DNA of 64,000 nt from Dolomitihabitans soli (GCF_022213955.1 NZ_JAKNTW010000015.1:95997-159996); one strand, 5' to 3'; counted from the stretch's first letter, positions 26,504 through 34,901 are shown. The notes: generated by a model not told the origin, from the sequence alone. Numbers and translations are program-made.

Positions 26504-27319
26504 ATGAGACTGACCAAACCCCTGTGGGCGTCCTTGATCACGGTGGTCGCGCTGTTCGCCTCGGTGTACGGCGCCGCCCTGGCGGTCGGACCGTTGATCG
26601 ACCGGGCGAACCCGCTGCACCTGCCGGCCGTCCCGCTCGCCACCACGGTCATCGCGGTCCTCCTGGTGGTCCTCCACCGGCGGTTCGTGACCCGTGAGCC
26701 CTGGTCGGGCGTACGGCTGGACTGGAAGTGGTCCGCCGTCCCGCAGACGTTACTCGGCGTGGTGTTCGCCGTGGCCGCCATCGCCGTCGCGAACGCCGTG
26801 TCCGTCACGGCGGGGTTCGCCACCTGGCTGGTCGACTGGGAACTGCTCCGGGAGCAGGCCGGCCAGTTCGCGCTGGTCGTCCTGGTCATCATCCTCGGGC
26901 AGGCGTTCCCGGAGGAGGTGCTGTTCCGCGGGCATCTCTTCGACACCCTGTCGAAGTCGCTGTCGCCGCGCGCCGTCCTGGCCATCACCACCCTGGTGTT
27001 CGGCTCGCTGCACATCCTGTCGCAGAGCCCGGCCACGGGGACCGTGGAGAAGCTGCTGTTCGTCGTGACCGCGACCTGCCTCGGGTTCGCGTGCGGGGCG
27101 GGCAGGGCCAGGACGGGGGCCGTGTGGATGGCGATCGGCTTCCACACCGGCTTCCACATCGGGATCCGCCTCTTCGCCACCCAGGACGTGAACTACGGGG
27201 CCCAGCTCGTGGTGCAGGCGGCGGCCATGGCCGCGGTCGCGCTGCTGGTCCTCGCGGTGCCGGGCAGGTCCGGGAAAGCCGGAGCGACAGCGGCCGCGGG
27301 CCTCCAGGACGCCCGCTAG
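26504..27319 (+). CDS. CPBP-family intramembrane metalloprotease (Rce1/Abi type)
   Basis: The 271-residue multi-pass membrane protein carries the CPBP signature: the Glu-Glu pair in FPEEVLFRGHLF (about residue 136), the first His in VFGSLHILSQS and the second in AIGFHTGFHIG. This family cleaves within the membrane and includes prenyl-protein endopeptidases and bacteriocin-immunity-type proteins. Its stop codon overlaps the stop of a 53-codon membrane ORF on the other strand. It is divergent from a two-component system. Confidence 0.9.
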   Translation: MRLTKPLWASLITVVALFASVYGAALAVGPLIDRANPLHLPAVPLATTVIAVLLVVLHRRFVTREPWSGVRLDWKWSAVPQTLLGVVFAVAAIAVANAVSVTAGFATWLVDWELLREQAGQFALVVLVIILGQAFPEEVLFRGHLFDTLSKSLSPRAVLAITTLVFGSLHILSQSPATGTVEKLLFVVTATCLGFACGAGRARTGAVWMAIGFHTGFHIGIRLFATQDVNYGAQLVVQAAAMAAVALLVLAVPGRSGKAGATAAAGLQDAR

Positions 27320-27477
27320 CGCATCGTCTGGCCCCACACGAGGAGCGCGGCGATGATGAACACGATCATCACCCCGGCGTAGCCGATCGGGCCGAGCCGG
27401 AACATCCGCCGCACCCGGTTCAGCCCCCACGCGAACAGGAACGCCAGGAACACCAGCAGGATGAGTCCGCTGTCCAT
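27316..27477 (-). CDS. Small two-helix membrane protein (53 aa), hypothetical
   Basis: This short ORF is well supported. The ATG (27475-27477 on the plus-strand map) is preceded by GGAGGAG with 6 bp spacing. The product is nearly all membrane: residues 4-18 (GLILLVFLAFLFAWG) and 33-49 (YAGVMIVFIIAALLVWG) are hydrophobic, linked by a basic loop (NRVRRMFRLG), so the loop should be cytoplasmic and both ends outside. It converges with the CPBP protease gene and their stop codons overlap by two bases (TAG over CTA). No family is recognised; the proximity suggests a possible functional or antisense link with the protease, which is inference only. Confidence 0.7.
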   Translation of the reverse strand: MDSGLILLVFLAFLFAWGLNRVRRMFRLGPIGYAGVMIVFIIAALLVWGQTMR

Positions 27478-27650
27478 CGCCCACTCCTCCGCCCACGGCC
27501 GTTGCTGTCCAGTATGCGCGGCCTGCCGTACGGGCGCGAAGACCTAGCGGGCCGCTAGAGAGTTGAGCCGACCTTGGGCCTGTTCTGAATTCAGATCTTC
27601 GGTGGAGTGAGGGGCAGGGATCCAGTGAAGGCCCCGACTGAGGACGGCGC

Positions 27651-28136
27651 TCAGCCTCCTTCGGTTTCCCGGCGCACGGTAGCCGCGATGCGGGTGAGTG
27701 CGGCCCCGAGGTGGCGGCGCTGCGCGGCGCTGAGCGGATCGAACACGAGCCGCTTCACCTGCGCGACATGTTCCGGTGCGCTCTCGACGAGTTTCTGCCG
27801 GCCGGCGTCGGCCAGGGTGGCGAACGTGTACCGACCGTCGCTGGGGTCGGGTCGGCGGGCGACCCAGTCGCGGGCTTCGAAGCGGTCCATCACCTTCGAC
27901 AGGCGGGGCTGGGTGCTGTCACAGACCCGGGCCAGGTCACTGAGCCGCATCGTGGCCTCGTCGGCCATGGACAGCTGGGCCAGAACCCCGTACTCGAAGT
28001 TGGAGATGCCTGCATCTCGCTGCAGCTGGCGGTCGAGGGCCGCCGGAAGAGCAATGACGACCGTGAGCAGCGCCTGCCAAAGATCCTGCTGTTCGTCGTC
28101 GAGCCAGGGTGACTGGGTGTCCATGGGCCCCATCAT
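27651..28136 (-). CDS. MarR-family transcriptional regulator
   Basis: The 161-residue winged-helix protein (EYGVLAQLSMADEATMRLSD, recognition helix around DSTQPRLSKVMDRFEARDWV, wing RRPDPSDGRYTF) is a MarR-type repressor that typically senses phenolic or oxidising compounds. ATG 28136 lies only 2 bp from the first of four TTGCCTAGGCAA palindromes; ATG 28124 is an alternative start. It is divergent from the dioxygenase/quinone reductase genes, so it most likely represses both itself and them. Confidence 0.92.
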   Translation of the reverse strand: MMGPMDTQSPWLDDEQQDLWQALLTVVIALPAALDRQLQRDAGISNFEYGVLAQLSMADEATMRLSDLARVCDSTQPRLSKVMDRFEARDWVARRPDPSDGRYTFATLADAGRQKLVESAPEHVAQVKRLVFDPLSAAQRRHLGAALTRIAATVRRETEGG

Positions 28137-28138
28137 AC

Positions 28139-28228
28139 TTGCCTAGGCAACTTGCGTCACTTGCCTAAGCAACTCTTTATGCACTACCTTTTGACTTGCC
28201 TAGGCAAGTGAAGATGTTGCCAGGGCAA
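28139..28228. promoter_or_regulatory. Four MarR-type operator palindromes in a divergent promoter
   Basis: Four 12-bp sites occur: TTGCCTAGGCAA at 28139-28150, TTGCCTAAGCAA at 28161-28172, TTGCCTAGGCAA at 28196-28207 and TTGCCAGGGCAA at 28217-28228. Start-to-start spacings are 22, 35 and 21 bp. Site 2 lies in the spacer of a plausible rightward promoter (TTGCGT 28152-28157, CTTTAT 28175-28180). Sites 1 and 4 abut or overlap the two start codons. Confidence 0.85.
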
Positions 28229-29143
28229 GTGAAGGAGCTGATTTCGATCACTACCACGAGCAGCCTGGCCACCCCGAACGGCCCGTCCTCCCCCTTTCCG
28301 TCGCGGACAGCGGCCGCGGCGTACGACGACCTCCTTGCCGAGGTTCTGCCACAGGCGCGCGAGCAGCGGGTGTGGAACCCCTCCGACGGTTCCCTGCCCA
28401 GCCTCTTCGTCAGCCACGGCGCCCCGTTCACCCTCGACGATCCACAGTGGCTCAGCGACTTCTTCGCCTGGGCCCAGTCGATGCCCAAACCCCGGGCCAT
28501 CGTCGTCGTCTCGGCCCACTGGGAACGGGCACCGGTCGCGATATCCGGAGCCGCGGCCGGCACCCCGCTGCACTACGATTTCAGCGGCTTCCATCCCCGC
28601 TACAAGACTCTTCCCTACGCGACCCCGGACGCCACTGGCCTGGCTCGGCGACTCACGGGCCTGCTGGGCCGGACGCCGGTGCACGAGTTCGCCGACCGCG
28701 GCCTCGACCACGGCGCTTTTATCCCGCTCATGGCCATGTACCCCGCAGCGGACGTCCCGGTCGTGCAGCTGTCGATGCCCAGCCTCGATCCCAGCGCTCT
28801 GCTTGAGCTCGGGGCACGCCTGCGGCCCCTGCGCGAAGAGGGCATCCTCGTTGTCGGCTCGGGATTCATGACCCACAGCTTCGCCGTCTTCCGCCGGCCT
28901 GAGCTCGCCGCCGAGACCACGGCCTTCGACGAATGGGCCGTTGACGCCCTCTCCCAGGGCGACGCCGACGCCCTCACCGACTACCGCAACAAGGCACCCG
29001 GCGCCGCGGTCGCTCATCCGACGGCCGAGCACTTCGTCCCGCTGCTGCTCGCCGTCGGCGCCGCCGATGACCCCGCCAGCGCCTTGAGCGCCATCGACCG
29101 CATGGTGATGGGCAACTCGACCCGGTCGGTGCAGCTGACCTGA
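28214..29143 (+). CDS. Extradiol ring-cleavage dioxygenase (LigB/DODA type)
   Basis: The 309-residue protein of the class III extradiol/DOPA 4,5-dioxygenase family has the metal-binding FVSHGAPF, VVSAHWER (His) and LDHGAFIPLMAMYP, and GSGFMTHSF near the C-terminal part. These non-haem Fe(II) or Zn enzymes open catechol-type rings. The family core begins at about residue 60; the long N-terminal extension is uncertain, and ATG 28214 or GTG 28229 (near GAAGGAG) could be the start. With ATG 28214 the fourth MarR operator lies inside the coding region. Gene order with a quinone-reductase-like enzyme and MarR suggests inducible handling of phenolics or quinones. Confidence 0.85.
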   Translation: MLPGQVKELISITTTSSLATPNGPSSPFPSRTAAAAYDDLLAEVLPQAREQRVWNPSDGSLPSLFVSHGAPFTLDDPQWLSDFFAWAQSMPKPRAIVVVSAHWERAPVAISGAAAGTPLHYDFSGFHPRYKTLPYATPDATGLARRLTGLLGRTPVHEFADRGLDHGAFIPLMAMYPAADVPVVQLSMPSLDPSALLELGARLRPLREEGILVVGSGFMTHSFAVFRRPELAAETTAFDEWAVDALSQGDADALTDYRNKAPGAAVAHPTAEHFVPLLLAVGAADDPASALSAIDRMVMGNSTRSVQLT

Positions 29144-29223
29144 GCGCCTCGATGCGCTTCACCTTCCCGCCTGATCGCCTTATCCCTTGGCGACGACATC
29201 AATACACCCCGGAGGAAAGTGCC

Positions 29224-30159
29224 ATGAAGGCAATTCGTTTCCACGAGTTCGGCAGCAGCGAGGTTCTGCGCTACGAGGACGTCGACCGTCCGGCCCCCGG
29301 TACCGGGCAGGTGCTGGTGCGGGTGGCGGCCACATCGTTCAACCCGGTCGACGACCACATCCGCGCCGGTGTCCTGGCCGAGATGATCCCGATCACTCTC
29401 CCGTACGTGCCGGGGATCGACCTGGCGGGCACCGTCGCCGAACTCGGCGCCGACGTGACCGGCCTGGAGGTCGGCGACCGGGTCGTGGCGATGCTGCCCC
29501 TCGACTCCGCCGGAGGCGCCGCCGAGTACGTGCTCGCCCCGGCCGAGTCTCTGGCCCCGGCGCCCCGGACAATCGAGTTGGCCGATGCCGCGGCGCTGCC
29601 GCTGACCGGCCTGGCGGCCTGGCAGACGGCGTTCGAACTCGCCGAGCTCAAGCCCGGTCAGACCGTCCTGATCAATGGGGCGGGGGGCGCGGTGGGCAGC
29701 CTCGTGGTGCAGCTCGCCGCCGACGCGGGAGCGCACGTGACCGCGGTGGACGCACCGCAGCACGCCGACCGCCTTCGGGACTACGGCGCGGACCGGGTCG
29801 TCGCCCCCCTCGACCTCGCCGCGGGCCCGGTCGCTGTGGGCGGTCCGTTCCAGGTCGTGGTGAACCATGTGCGCCTCTCCCCGGAGGAGCTCGCGCAGCT
29901 GACGGACTACGTCGCCGACCGCGGGGTCGCCGCCAGCACAGCCGGCCCGATTCCCCAGGACCCCGCCCGGGGAGTGCGCAGCGCGAGCCTGTGGGTCCGC
30001 AGCGACGGAGCCCAGCTGACCGAGCTGGTCGCCAAGGTGGATGCGGGCAAGCTCCGGCTCCATGTCGCTGCCCACCGCCCGGTGGCCGAGCTGGCCGCCG
30101 TGCATGACGACGCCGGCGCCGGGCGGCTGCGCGGCAAGACGGTCGTGCTCGCTCCCTGA
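29224..30159 (+). CDS. Zinc-independent quinone oxidoreductase-like MDR enzyme
   Basis: The 311-residue medium-chain dehydrogenase/reductase of the NADPH:quinone reductase group has an N-terminal GroES-like half (FGSSEVLRYEDVDRP, SFNPVDDHIRAG, PYVPGIDLAGTV), a nucleotide-binding motif NGAGGAVGSLVVQLA near residue 143 and no structural zinc cysteines. It reduces quinones or enones using NADPH. GGAGGAAAG lies 6-8 bp before ATG 29224. It is 80 bp downstream of the dioxygenase in the same MarR-controlled unit. Confidence 0.88.
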   Translation: MKAIRFHEFGSSEVLRYEDVDRPAPGTGQVLVRVAATSFNPVDDHIRAGVLAEMIPITLPYVPGIDLAGTVAELGADVTGLEVGDRVVAMLPLDSAGGAAEYVLAPAESLAPAPRTIELADAAALPLTGLAAWQTAFELAELKPGQTVLINGAGGAVGSLVVQLAADAGAHVTAVDAPQHADRLRDYGADRVVAPLDLAAGPVAVGGPFQVVVNHVRLSPEELAQLTDYVADRGVAASTAGPIPQDPARGVRSASLWVRSDGAQLTELVAKVDAGKLRLHVAAHRPVAELAAVHDDAGAGRLRGKTVVLAP

Positions 30160-30323
30160 TCACACCCTGATCACACCCTGACCGCACCCGACCGGGCCGC
30201 CCGCCGTTCGCTCTCCCGCCGGTGGGCGGACCAGAAGTTCGGCGGCAGCCGCACCCGCGACCCGTCTGCATCGGTGAGGCCGGCGGCACGCCCTGCACTC
30301 GAGCCCGCCGCTGCCGCTCACGC

Positions 30324-30359
30324 ACGTTGCCCAGGACGCCGAAGCGTCCCGGGCAACGT
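30324..30359 (+). terminator. Strong hairpin downstream of the quinone reductase gene
   Basis: Sixteen-base arms (ACGTTGCCCAGGACGC and GCGTCCCGGGCAACGT, one mismatch) close a CGAA tetraloop. It ends the MarR-controlled transcript. Confidence 0.8.
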
Positions 30360-30369
30360 CGTCTTCACT

Positions 30370-30395
30370 CGGGCTCCGGCCAGGCCCGGAGCCCG
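30370..30395 (+). terminator. Second hairpin in tandem
   Basis: CGGGCTCCGG pairs perfectly with CCGGAGCCCG across a CCAGGC loop, 10 bp after the preceding hairpin. It may reinforce termination. Confidence 0.6.
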
Positions 30396-30661
30396 GGCGT
30401 CACGCCGGGGCTGTGACCGCCTCACCCAGCGGGGTCCGCGGGCCGGGCACCGTCGCCCGGATGGAGATCGCTGGGACGTGAAAATTTCACGCCTGCGACG
30501 GCATGCGGGCGAGGCTCCCTTCCGCCCCCCTTTCACCGCCTGTGACCTTGGCTGACCGGCGGTCTTCTGGTGGCTGTCGCGCCGCCGCCGCGAAGGGGCT
30601 CCTCGCCTCAGACCTTTCCCACTCGGCGATCACGTGGTTAACTCGGCTCCTCGCATCCGGA

Positions 30662-30690
30662 AAGCGCTTACCAAAGGCTGGTAAGCGCTT
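30662..30690 (+). promoter_or_regulatory. LacI-type operator-like inverted repeat upstream of the pectate lyase
   Basis: AAGCGCTTACC-AAAGGCT-GGTAAGCGCTT has perfect 11-bp arms. Each arm contains the palindrome AAGCGCTT, the CG-centred core common to LacI-family operators of actinobacterial glycan-degradation genes. It lies about 100 bp upstream of the start codon. Confidence 0.6.
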
Positions 30691-30786
30691 GCTCGATCTC
30701 CGGCGAAGGGCCCGGAAGGAGATCAACCGGTAGCGGCCCGTATCCACTCGTCCCACGACGAGCCCGCTCCCCTACGGAGACGAACG

Positions 30787-32361
30787 ATGCGTATGAAAGC
30801 CGTCATCGCGTGCGCCGGTCTGCTGGCCGGCGTACTCGTCGCACTGTCCCCATCGGCCGCGCACGCCGCCCCCACACGGTACGAAGCCGAGACCTCGCCC
30901 GCCGTCTGCACCGGCACCATCGACTCCAACTGGGCCGGCTACTCCGGCAGCGGCTTCTGCAACGGCACCAACGCGGCCGGCGCCTACGCCCAGTTCACCG
31001 TGAACGCCTCGGCCTCCGGCACCGCGACGCTGGGCATCCGCTTCGCCAACGGAACCACCGCCCGGCCCACCGGCCTGATCGTCAACGGCTCCACCGTGCA
31101 GACCCCGTCCTTCGAAGGCACCGGCGCCTGGAGCACCTGGACCACCAAGACCCTGACCGTCTCGGTCAACGCCGGCAGCAACACCATCCGGCTGAACCCG
31201 ACCGCCGCCGGCGGCCTGCCCAACATCGACTCCCTCGACTTCGAGGCCGGGAGCCAGCCGCCGGTCAACGCGTTGTACGTGGCGACCAACGGCAACGACG
31301 GCAACCCTGGGACGCAGGCGTCGCCGCTGCAGACGATCCAGCGGGCGGTGGACCTGGCGCAGCCGGGGCACACGATCTTCATCCGTGGTGGCACGTATGC
31401 GCCGAGCACGAACATCCAGCTGGTCAAGAGCGGTACGGCGAGCCAGCCGATCACGATGCGCAACCACGACGGCGAGCGGGTGATCATCGACGGCGAGAAC
31501 ATGCCGTACACGCCCGGCGCGGTCGGCTCCTCCATCCCCCGCCCCGAGCGAGGCGCCGTCCACATCGAGGGCGAGCACTGGCGGCTGATCGGGCTGGAGA
31601 TCATCCACGGGCCGTACGGGATCTTCGGTCTGGACACCAGCGACAACGTCTTCGACCGCCTGGTCACCAGGGACAACTACGAGTCCGGTCTGCACCTCCA
31701 GGGCGCCTCCAGCAACAACCAGATCCTCAACCTGGACGCGTACGGCAACCGCGACCCGCGCAAGAACGGCGAGAGCGCCGACGGCGTCGCGATCAAGGAG
31801 GGCTCGGGCAGCGGCAACGTGATCCGCGGCGCCCGGCTGTGGAACAACTCCGACGACGGTCTGGACTTCTGGATGTTCCTCACCCCGGTCATCGTCGAGT
31901 CGTCGGTGGCCTGGGGCAACGGGTTCAACCGGTGGAACCTGCCCGACTACACCGGTGACGGCAACGGCTTCAAGCTGGGCGGCGGCGACCCGGACCCGGC
32001 GGCCGACCACGTCGTCCGCAACTCCATCGCCTTCGACAACGCGGTCGACGGCTTCACCGACAACGGCAACCCCGGCCGGCTGGTGACCGAACGTTCCACC
32101 GCGTGGCGCAACGGCGGCACCGGCTTCGATTACGCCGATTCCGTCTCCATCCTCACCAAGAACCTGTCGGTGGCGAACAATTCGCAGGTCTCGCTCGGCT
32201 CGTCGTCGGGCTCGGGCAACTCGTGGGACCTCGGCGGCTCGTGGTCGTTCGTGAGTACCAACTCCGGCACGATCACCGGCCCCCGGGCGGCGGACGGCTC
32301 GATCCCGTCCTCCACCTTCCTGCGTCCGAGCAACGGGGCGGACGTCGGGGCGCGCATCTAG
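30787..32361 (+). CDS. Secreted CBM-linked pectate lyase, right-handed beta-helix (PL9-like)
   Basis: The 524-residue secreted enzyme has a signal peptide (basic start, hydrophobic core, cleavage after SAAHA, about residue 27). Residues about 30-155 form a CBM6/35-type beta-sandwich (YEAETSP, GYSGSGF, and PNIDSLDFE at the end). Residues about 165-524 are a right-handed parallel beta-helix beginning LYVATNGNDGNPGTQASPL. The stretch from residue about 335 (ESADGVAIKEGSG, NNSDDGLDFWMF, DGNGFKLGGG) resembles family 9 polysaccharide lyases such as Pel9A, with the putative catalytic Lys in GNGFKLGG and Asp residues for Ca2+. It would cleave polygalacturonate outside the cell. A LacI-type operator upstream suggests sugar-responsive control. 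Confidence 0.88.
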   Translation: MRMKAVIACAGLLAGVLVALSPSAAHAAPTRYEAETSPAVCTGTIDSNWAGYSGSGFCNGTNAAGAYAQFTVNASASGTATLGIRFANGTTARPTGLIVNGSTVQTPSFEGTGAWSTWTTKTLTVSVNAGSNTIRLNPTAAGGLPNIDSLDFEAGSQPPVNALYVATNGNDGNPGTQASPLQTIQRAVDLAQPGHTIFIRGGTYAPSTNIQLVKSGTASQPITMRNHDGERVIIDGENMPYTPGAVGSSIPRPERGAVHIEGEHWRLIGLEIIHGPYGIFGLDTSDNVFDRLVTRDNYESGLHLQGASSNNQILNLDAYGNRDPRKNGESADGVAIKEGSGSGNVIRGARLWNNSDDGLDFWMFLTPVIVESSVAWGNGFNRWNLPDYTGDGNGFKLGGGDPDPAADHVVRNSIAFDNAVDGFTDNGNPGRLVTERSTAWRNGGTGFDYADSVSILTKNLSVANNSQVSLGSSSGSGNSWDLGGSWSFVSTNSGTITGPRAADGSIPSSTFLRPSNGADVGARI

Positions 32362-32417
32362 GCGCACGAGAGCATGGTCAGCGGCTGGGTCCTGCCCCTA
32401 CCGCCGCGATCATGGCA

Positions 32418-32447
32418 GGCCCCCGGGACGGGACCGTCCCGGGGGCC
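32418..32447. terminator. Terminator after the pectate lyase gene
   Basis: Perfect 14-base arms GGCCCCCGGGACGG and CCGTCCCGGGGGCC are separated by 2 bases. It lies between convergent genes. The remaining 170 bp up to 32624 contain no supported gene. Confidence 0.8.
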
Positions 32448-32624
32448 GATCCCGCGAGGAACGCCGGCGGGGATGGGCGCGGCGCGCGTCGCGGGAGTGG
32501 GCCGGGAGTCAGTGTTCGGTGTGGAGGCGGTGGGCGAGGACGCCGTGGGTTCGCTGCTCGGCGACGAAGCGGGCTTTTTGAAAAGCAGTACTTATGGCGG
32601 ACCGAAACCTCATTTGTAATACCG

Positions 32625-33770
32625 TCAGAAGCCGAAGGAGCGGCCGATGATCTCCTTCATGATTTCGGTGGTGCCGCCGTAGATGGTCTGCACGCGGCTG
32701 TCGATCCACGCCTTGGCGACGGGATATTCCAGCATGTAGCCGTAGCCGCCGTGGAGTTGGAGACAGCGGTCGATGACCTTGTTCTGCAGTTCGGTGGTCC
32801 ACCATTTGGCCTTGGCCGCGTCGACGGCGGTGAGTTCCCCGGCGTTCAGGGCGAGAATGCACTTGTCGACGTAGTGGCGGGCGATCTCGGTCTCGGTGGC
32901 GAGTTCGGCGAGGACGAAGCGGGTGTTCTGGAAGGTGCCGATGCTCCGGCCGAACGCCGTCCGCGATTTGCAGTAGTCGATGGTCGTCCCCAGTACGGCT
33001 TCCGCCGCGCCGACGGCGGCCACGGCGATGGAGAGACGCTCCTGCGGCAGGTTGCTCATGAGCTGGAAGAAGCCCTGCCCGTCTTCGTCGCCGAGCCGGT
33101 TGGCGACGGGAACCCGGACGTTCTCGAAGAAGAGCTCGGCCGTGTCCTGGGCGTGCATGCCGATCTTCTCCAGGTTGCGGCCGTGGCTGAAGCCGTCCAT
33201 GTCGCGCTCCACGACGAGCAGGGTGGTGCCCCGCGCGCCCGCCTCCGGGTCGGTCTTGGCGACGACCACGACCAGGTCGGCGTTGATGCCGTTGGTGATG
33301 AAGGTCTTCTGCCCGTTGAGGAGGTAGTGGTCGCCCTGCCTGACGGCGGTGGTCCGGATGCCCTGGAGATCGCTTCCCGCGCCGGGCTCCGTCATGGCGA
33401 TGGCCGTGATCAGCTCGCCGGTCACGAACCCGGGTAGCCATCGCTGCCGCTGCTCCTCGCTGGTCAGCGCCACCAGGTAGGGCGCCATGACGTCGTTGTG
33501 CAGGGAGAATCCGAGCCCTGAGGCCCCGACGCCGATGATCTCCTCGACGATGACGGCGTTGTACCGGAAGTCGGTGACCCCCGCCCCGCCGTACTCCTCG
33601 GGCACGGAGAAACCGAACATGCCCAGTTCGCCGGCCTTCTTCCACACCTCGCGCGGCACGATGCCGTCCTTCTCCCACTGCCCGTGGTTCGGGACGACCT
33701 CGCGGGTCAGGAACCCGCGCACGGCGTCGCGGAAGAGCAGGTGCTCCTCGTCGAAGAGGTCTCGCCGCAT
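32625..33770 (-). CDS. Acyl-CoA dehydrogenase
   Basis: The 381-residue flavoenzyme oxidises acyl-CoA to trans-2-enoyl-CoA. The three-domain acyl-CoA dehydrogenase pattern is complete: LFRDAVRGFLTREVVP at the start, AMTEPGAGSDLQGI (FAD/substrate), KTFITNGINADLV, RTAFGRSIGTFQNTRF, QLHGGYGYMLEYPVAKAW and the catalytic Glu in IYGGTTEIMKEIIGRSFG near the C-terminus. GGAGGAGA precedes ATG 33770. The substrate chain type is undetermined; no partner gene is adjacent. Confidence 0.93.
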   Translation of the reverse strand: MRRDLFDEEHLLFRDAVRGFLTREVVPNHGQWEKDGIVPREVWKKAGELGMFGFSVPEEYGGAGVTDFRYNAVIVEEIIGVGASGLGFSLHNDVMAPYLVALTSEEQRQRWLPGFVTGELITAIAMTEPGAGSDLQGIRTTAVRQGDHYLLNGQKTFITNGINADLVVVVAKTDPEAGARGTTLLVVERDMDGFSHGRNLEKIGMHAQDTAELFFENVRVPVANRLGDEDGQGFFQLMSNLPQERLSIAVAAVGAAEAVLGTTIDYCKSRTAFGRSIGTFQNTRFVLAELATETEIARHYVDKCILALNAGELTAVDAAKAKWWTTELQNKVIDRCLQLHGGYGYMLEYPVAKAWIDSRVQTIYGGTTEIMKEIIGRSFGF

Positions 33771-34108
33771 CTGTTTTCTCCTCCATGGGGTGGCTTGACG
33801 GCAGAATACTGTTCTCGTTACCGCCCGGTGCAGGTATGCCGGGGGTACGGCAGCGCGTCACCGGTGTGGCGATATGGCCGGATCTGCACCCAGGTCGACT
33901 TGTGGTCCCTGGGGTGATTCCTCCAAGATTGGTCAAGCGATCGTCTGCTGCAAGTCAAGACGCATGTCCGACCGTGCGTCCATCGGACAGACCGCGCCGA
34001 GTCACAGCAGGCGGGAAGCCGCGTAGCGCGTCCGCAAGCCCCGCCGGATGCTGGATCGCTCCCACCAAATGTGGACATCGACGACCTTTTGATCTTTGAG
34101 GAGCATTG
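33771..34108. other. Intergenic region between acyl-CoA dehydrogenase and C39-like peptidase
   Basis: This 338-bp divergent region has no supported gene. It contains a heptamer direct repeat (33833-33850, annotated separately) and must hold both outward promoters. GAGGAG at 34098-34103 serves the peptidase gene. Confidence 0.6.
33833..33850 (-). promoter_or_regulatory. SARP-like heptamer direct repeat, copy 1
   Basis: On the minus strand two heptamers, GCCGTAC and GGCATAC, are separated by CCCC (11-bp period). They match 15 of 18 bases of the element at 41593-41610. It lies 60-80 bp upstream of the acyl-CoA dehydrogenase start. Confidence 0.35.
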
Positions 34109-34771
34109 ATGAAGAAGTGGATCGCCGAGAGCGTCGCCGCCCTCGCCGTGACGGTCACGACCGTGGGTGGCGTTCAGGTCGCGGCGCTGAGCCCGGCGCA
34201 GGCGGCGCCCGCACACGGGGTGGTCACCAAGGCCGAGACCACTGCCATCGCGCCCTTGTCGTACAAACTGAATCTCACGGGCCAGCGCCAGCAGACGAAT
34301 TACTACTGTGTTCCCGCGTCGGGTTCGATGAGCCTGTCGACCTTCGGCTTCAAGGTCAGCCAGGCCATCCTGGCCAAGAAGATGAAGACCACGACCAGTG
34401 GCACCAGCGGCAAGAACGCGACCCCGGTGCTCAACGCGTATGTCAAGTCGCGCGGCTACATGTACACGTCGGTCACCGACGTCGTCGGCAATCCAGTGCG
34501 CTTGATGAGCCGCGTGTCGAACAACGTCGGCGTGCTTCACCGGGCCCCGACCATCGCGGTGTGGATGGAACAGCTGCCGTGGAACAAGGGCAAGGTCAAG
34601 GGCACCAAGGTCGGTCACGCCATCATCGCCTACGGCTACAACTCCCTCAAGGGCACGATCACCGTCTACGACCCCTGGAAGCCGACCGGCGGCACGCACA
34701 CCATCTCCGCCAAGACGCTGGCCGGCGTGCTCCAGTCAGCCGGCGGGATGCGCTACATCTCGAAGCTCTGA
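34109..34771 (+). CDS. Secreted C39-like (papain-fold) peptidase
   Basis: The 220-residue protein has a signal peptide (MKKW..., hydrophobic core to about residue 32, cleavage near AQAAPA). The mature part has the catalytic Cys in QQTNYYCVPASGSM (about residue 67), the His in VGHAIIAYGYN and an Asp in VYDPWKP, the triad order of C39_2-type cysteine peptidases and related lantibiotic-leader or wall peptidases. It is exported as a free enzyme without membrane anchor or transporter domain. ATG 34109 is 5 bp after GAGGAG; an in-frame TTG one codon earlier exists. The target is unknown. Confidence 0.82.
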   Translation: MKKWIAESVAALAVTVTTVGGVQVAALSPAQAAPAHGVVTKAETTAIAPLSYKLNLTGQRQQTNYYCVPASGSMSLSTFGFKVSQAILAKKMKTTTSGTSGKNATPVLNAYVKSRGYMYTSVTDVVGNPVRLMSRVSNNVGVLHRAPTIAVWMEQLPWNKGKVKGTKVGHAIIAYGYNSLKGTITVYDPWKPTGGTHTISAKTLAGVLQSAGGMRYISKL

Positions 34772-34887
34772 GCGCCGCCGCCCTAAGTTCGGCTCCTGCT
34801 CCCGCGTTTCTGGCTGTCCCTTAAAGATTCGCCCCACCACCGTCCTTATCACAAGTCCGCCACAGTCCCTGGGGAGCGTTCCTGGGC

Positions 34888-34901
34888 TGATTCATGAATC
34901 A
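34888..34901. promoter_or_regulatory. Perfect 14-bp palindrome upstream of the surface-protein gene
   Basis: TGATTCATGAATCA is fully self-complementary and AT-rich in a GC-rich context. It lies 27 bp before ATG 34929, a typical operator position for a dimeric repressor or activator. Confidence 0.45.

Larger units (their letters stand above)
30160..30786. other. 627-bp intergenic region with terminators and operator
   Basis: No gene is supported here. From left to right it holds a short direct repeat (CTGATCACACC, twice, starting within the quinone reductase stop region), two successive strong hairpins (30324-30395), and an inverted repeat upstream of the pectate lyase (30662-30690). Confidence 0.7.

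Noticed and set aside
32374..32619. Possible gene remnant between pectate lyase and acyl-CoA dehydrogenase
   Set aside because: Frames on both strands give no recognisable domain and the region contains a terminator; not enough to call a pseudogene.
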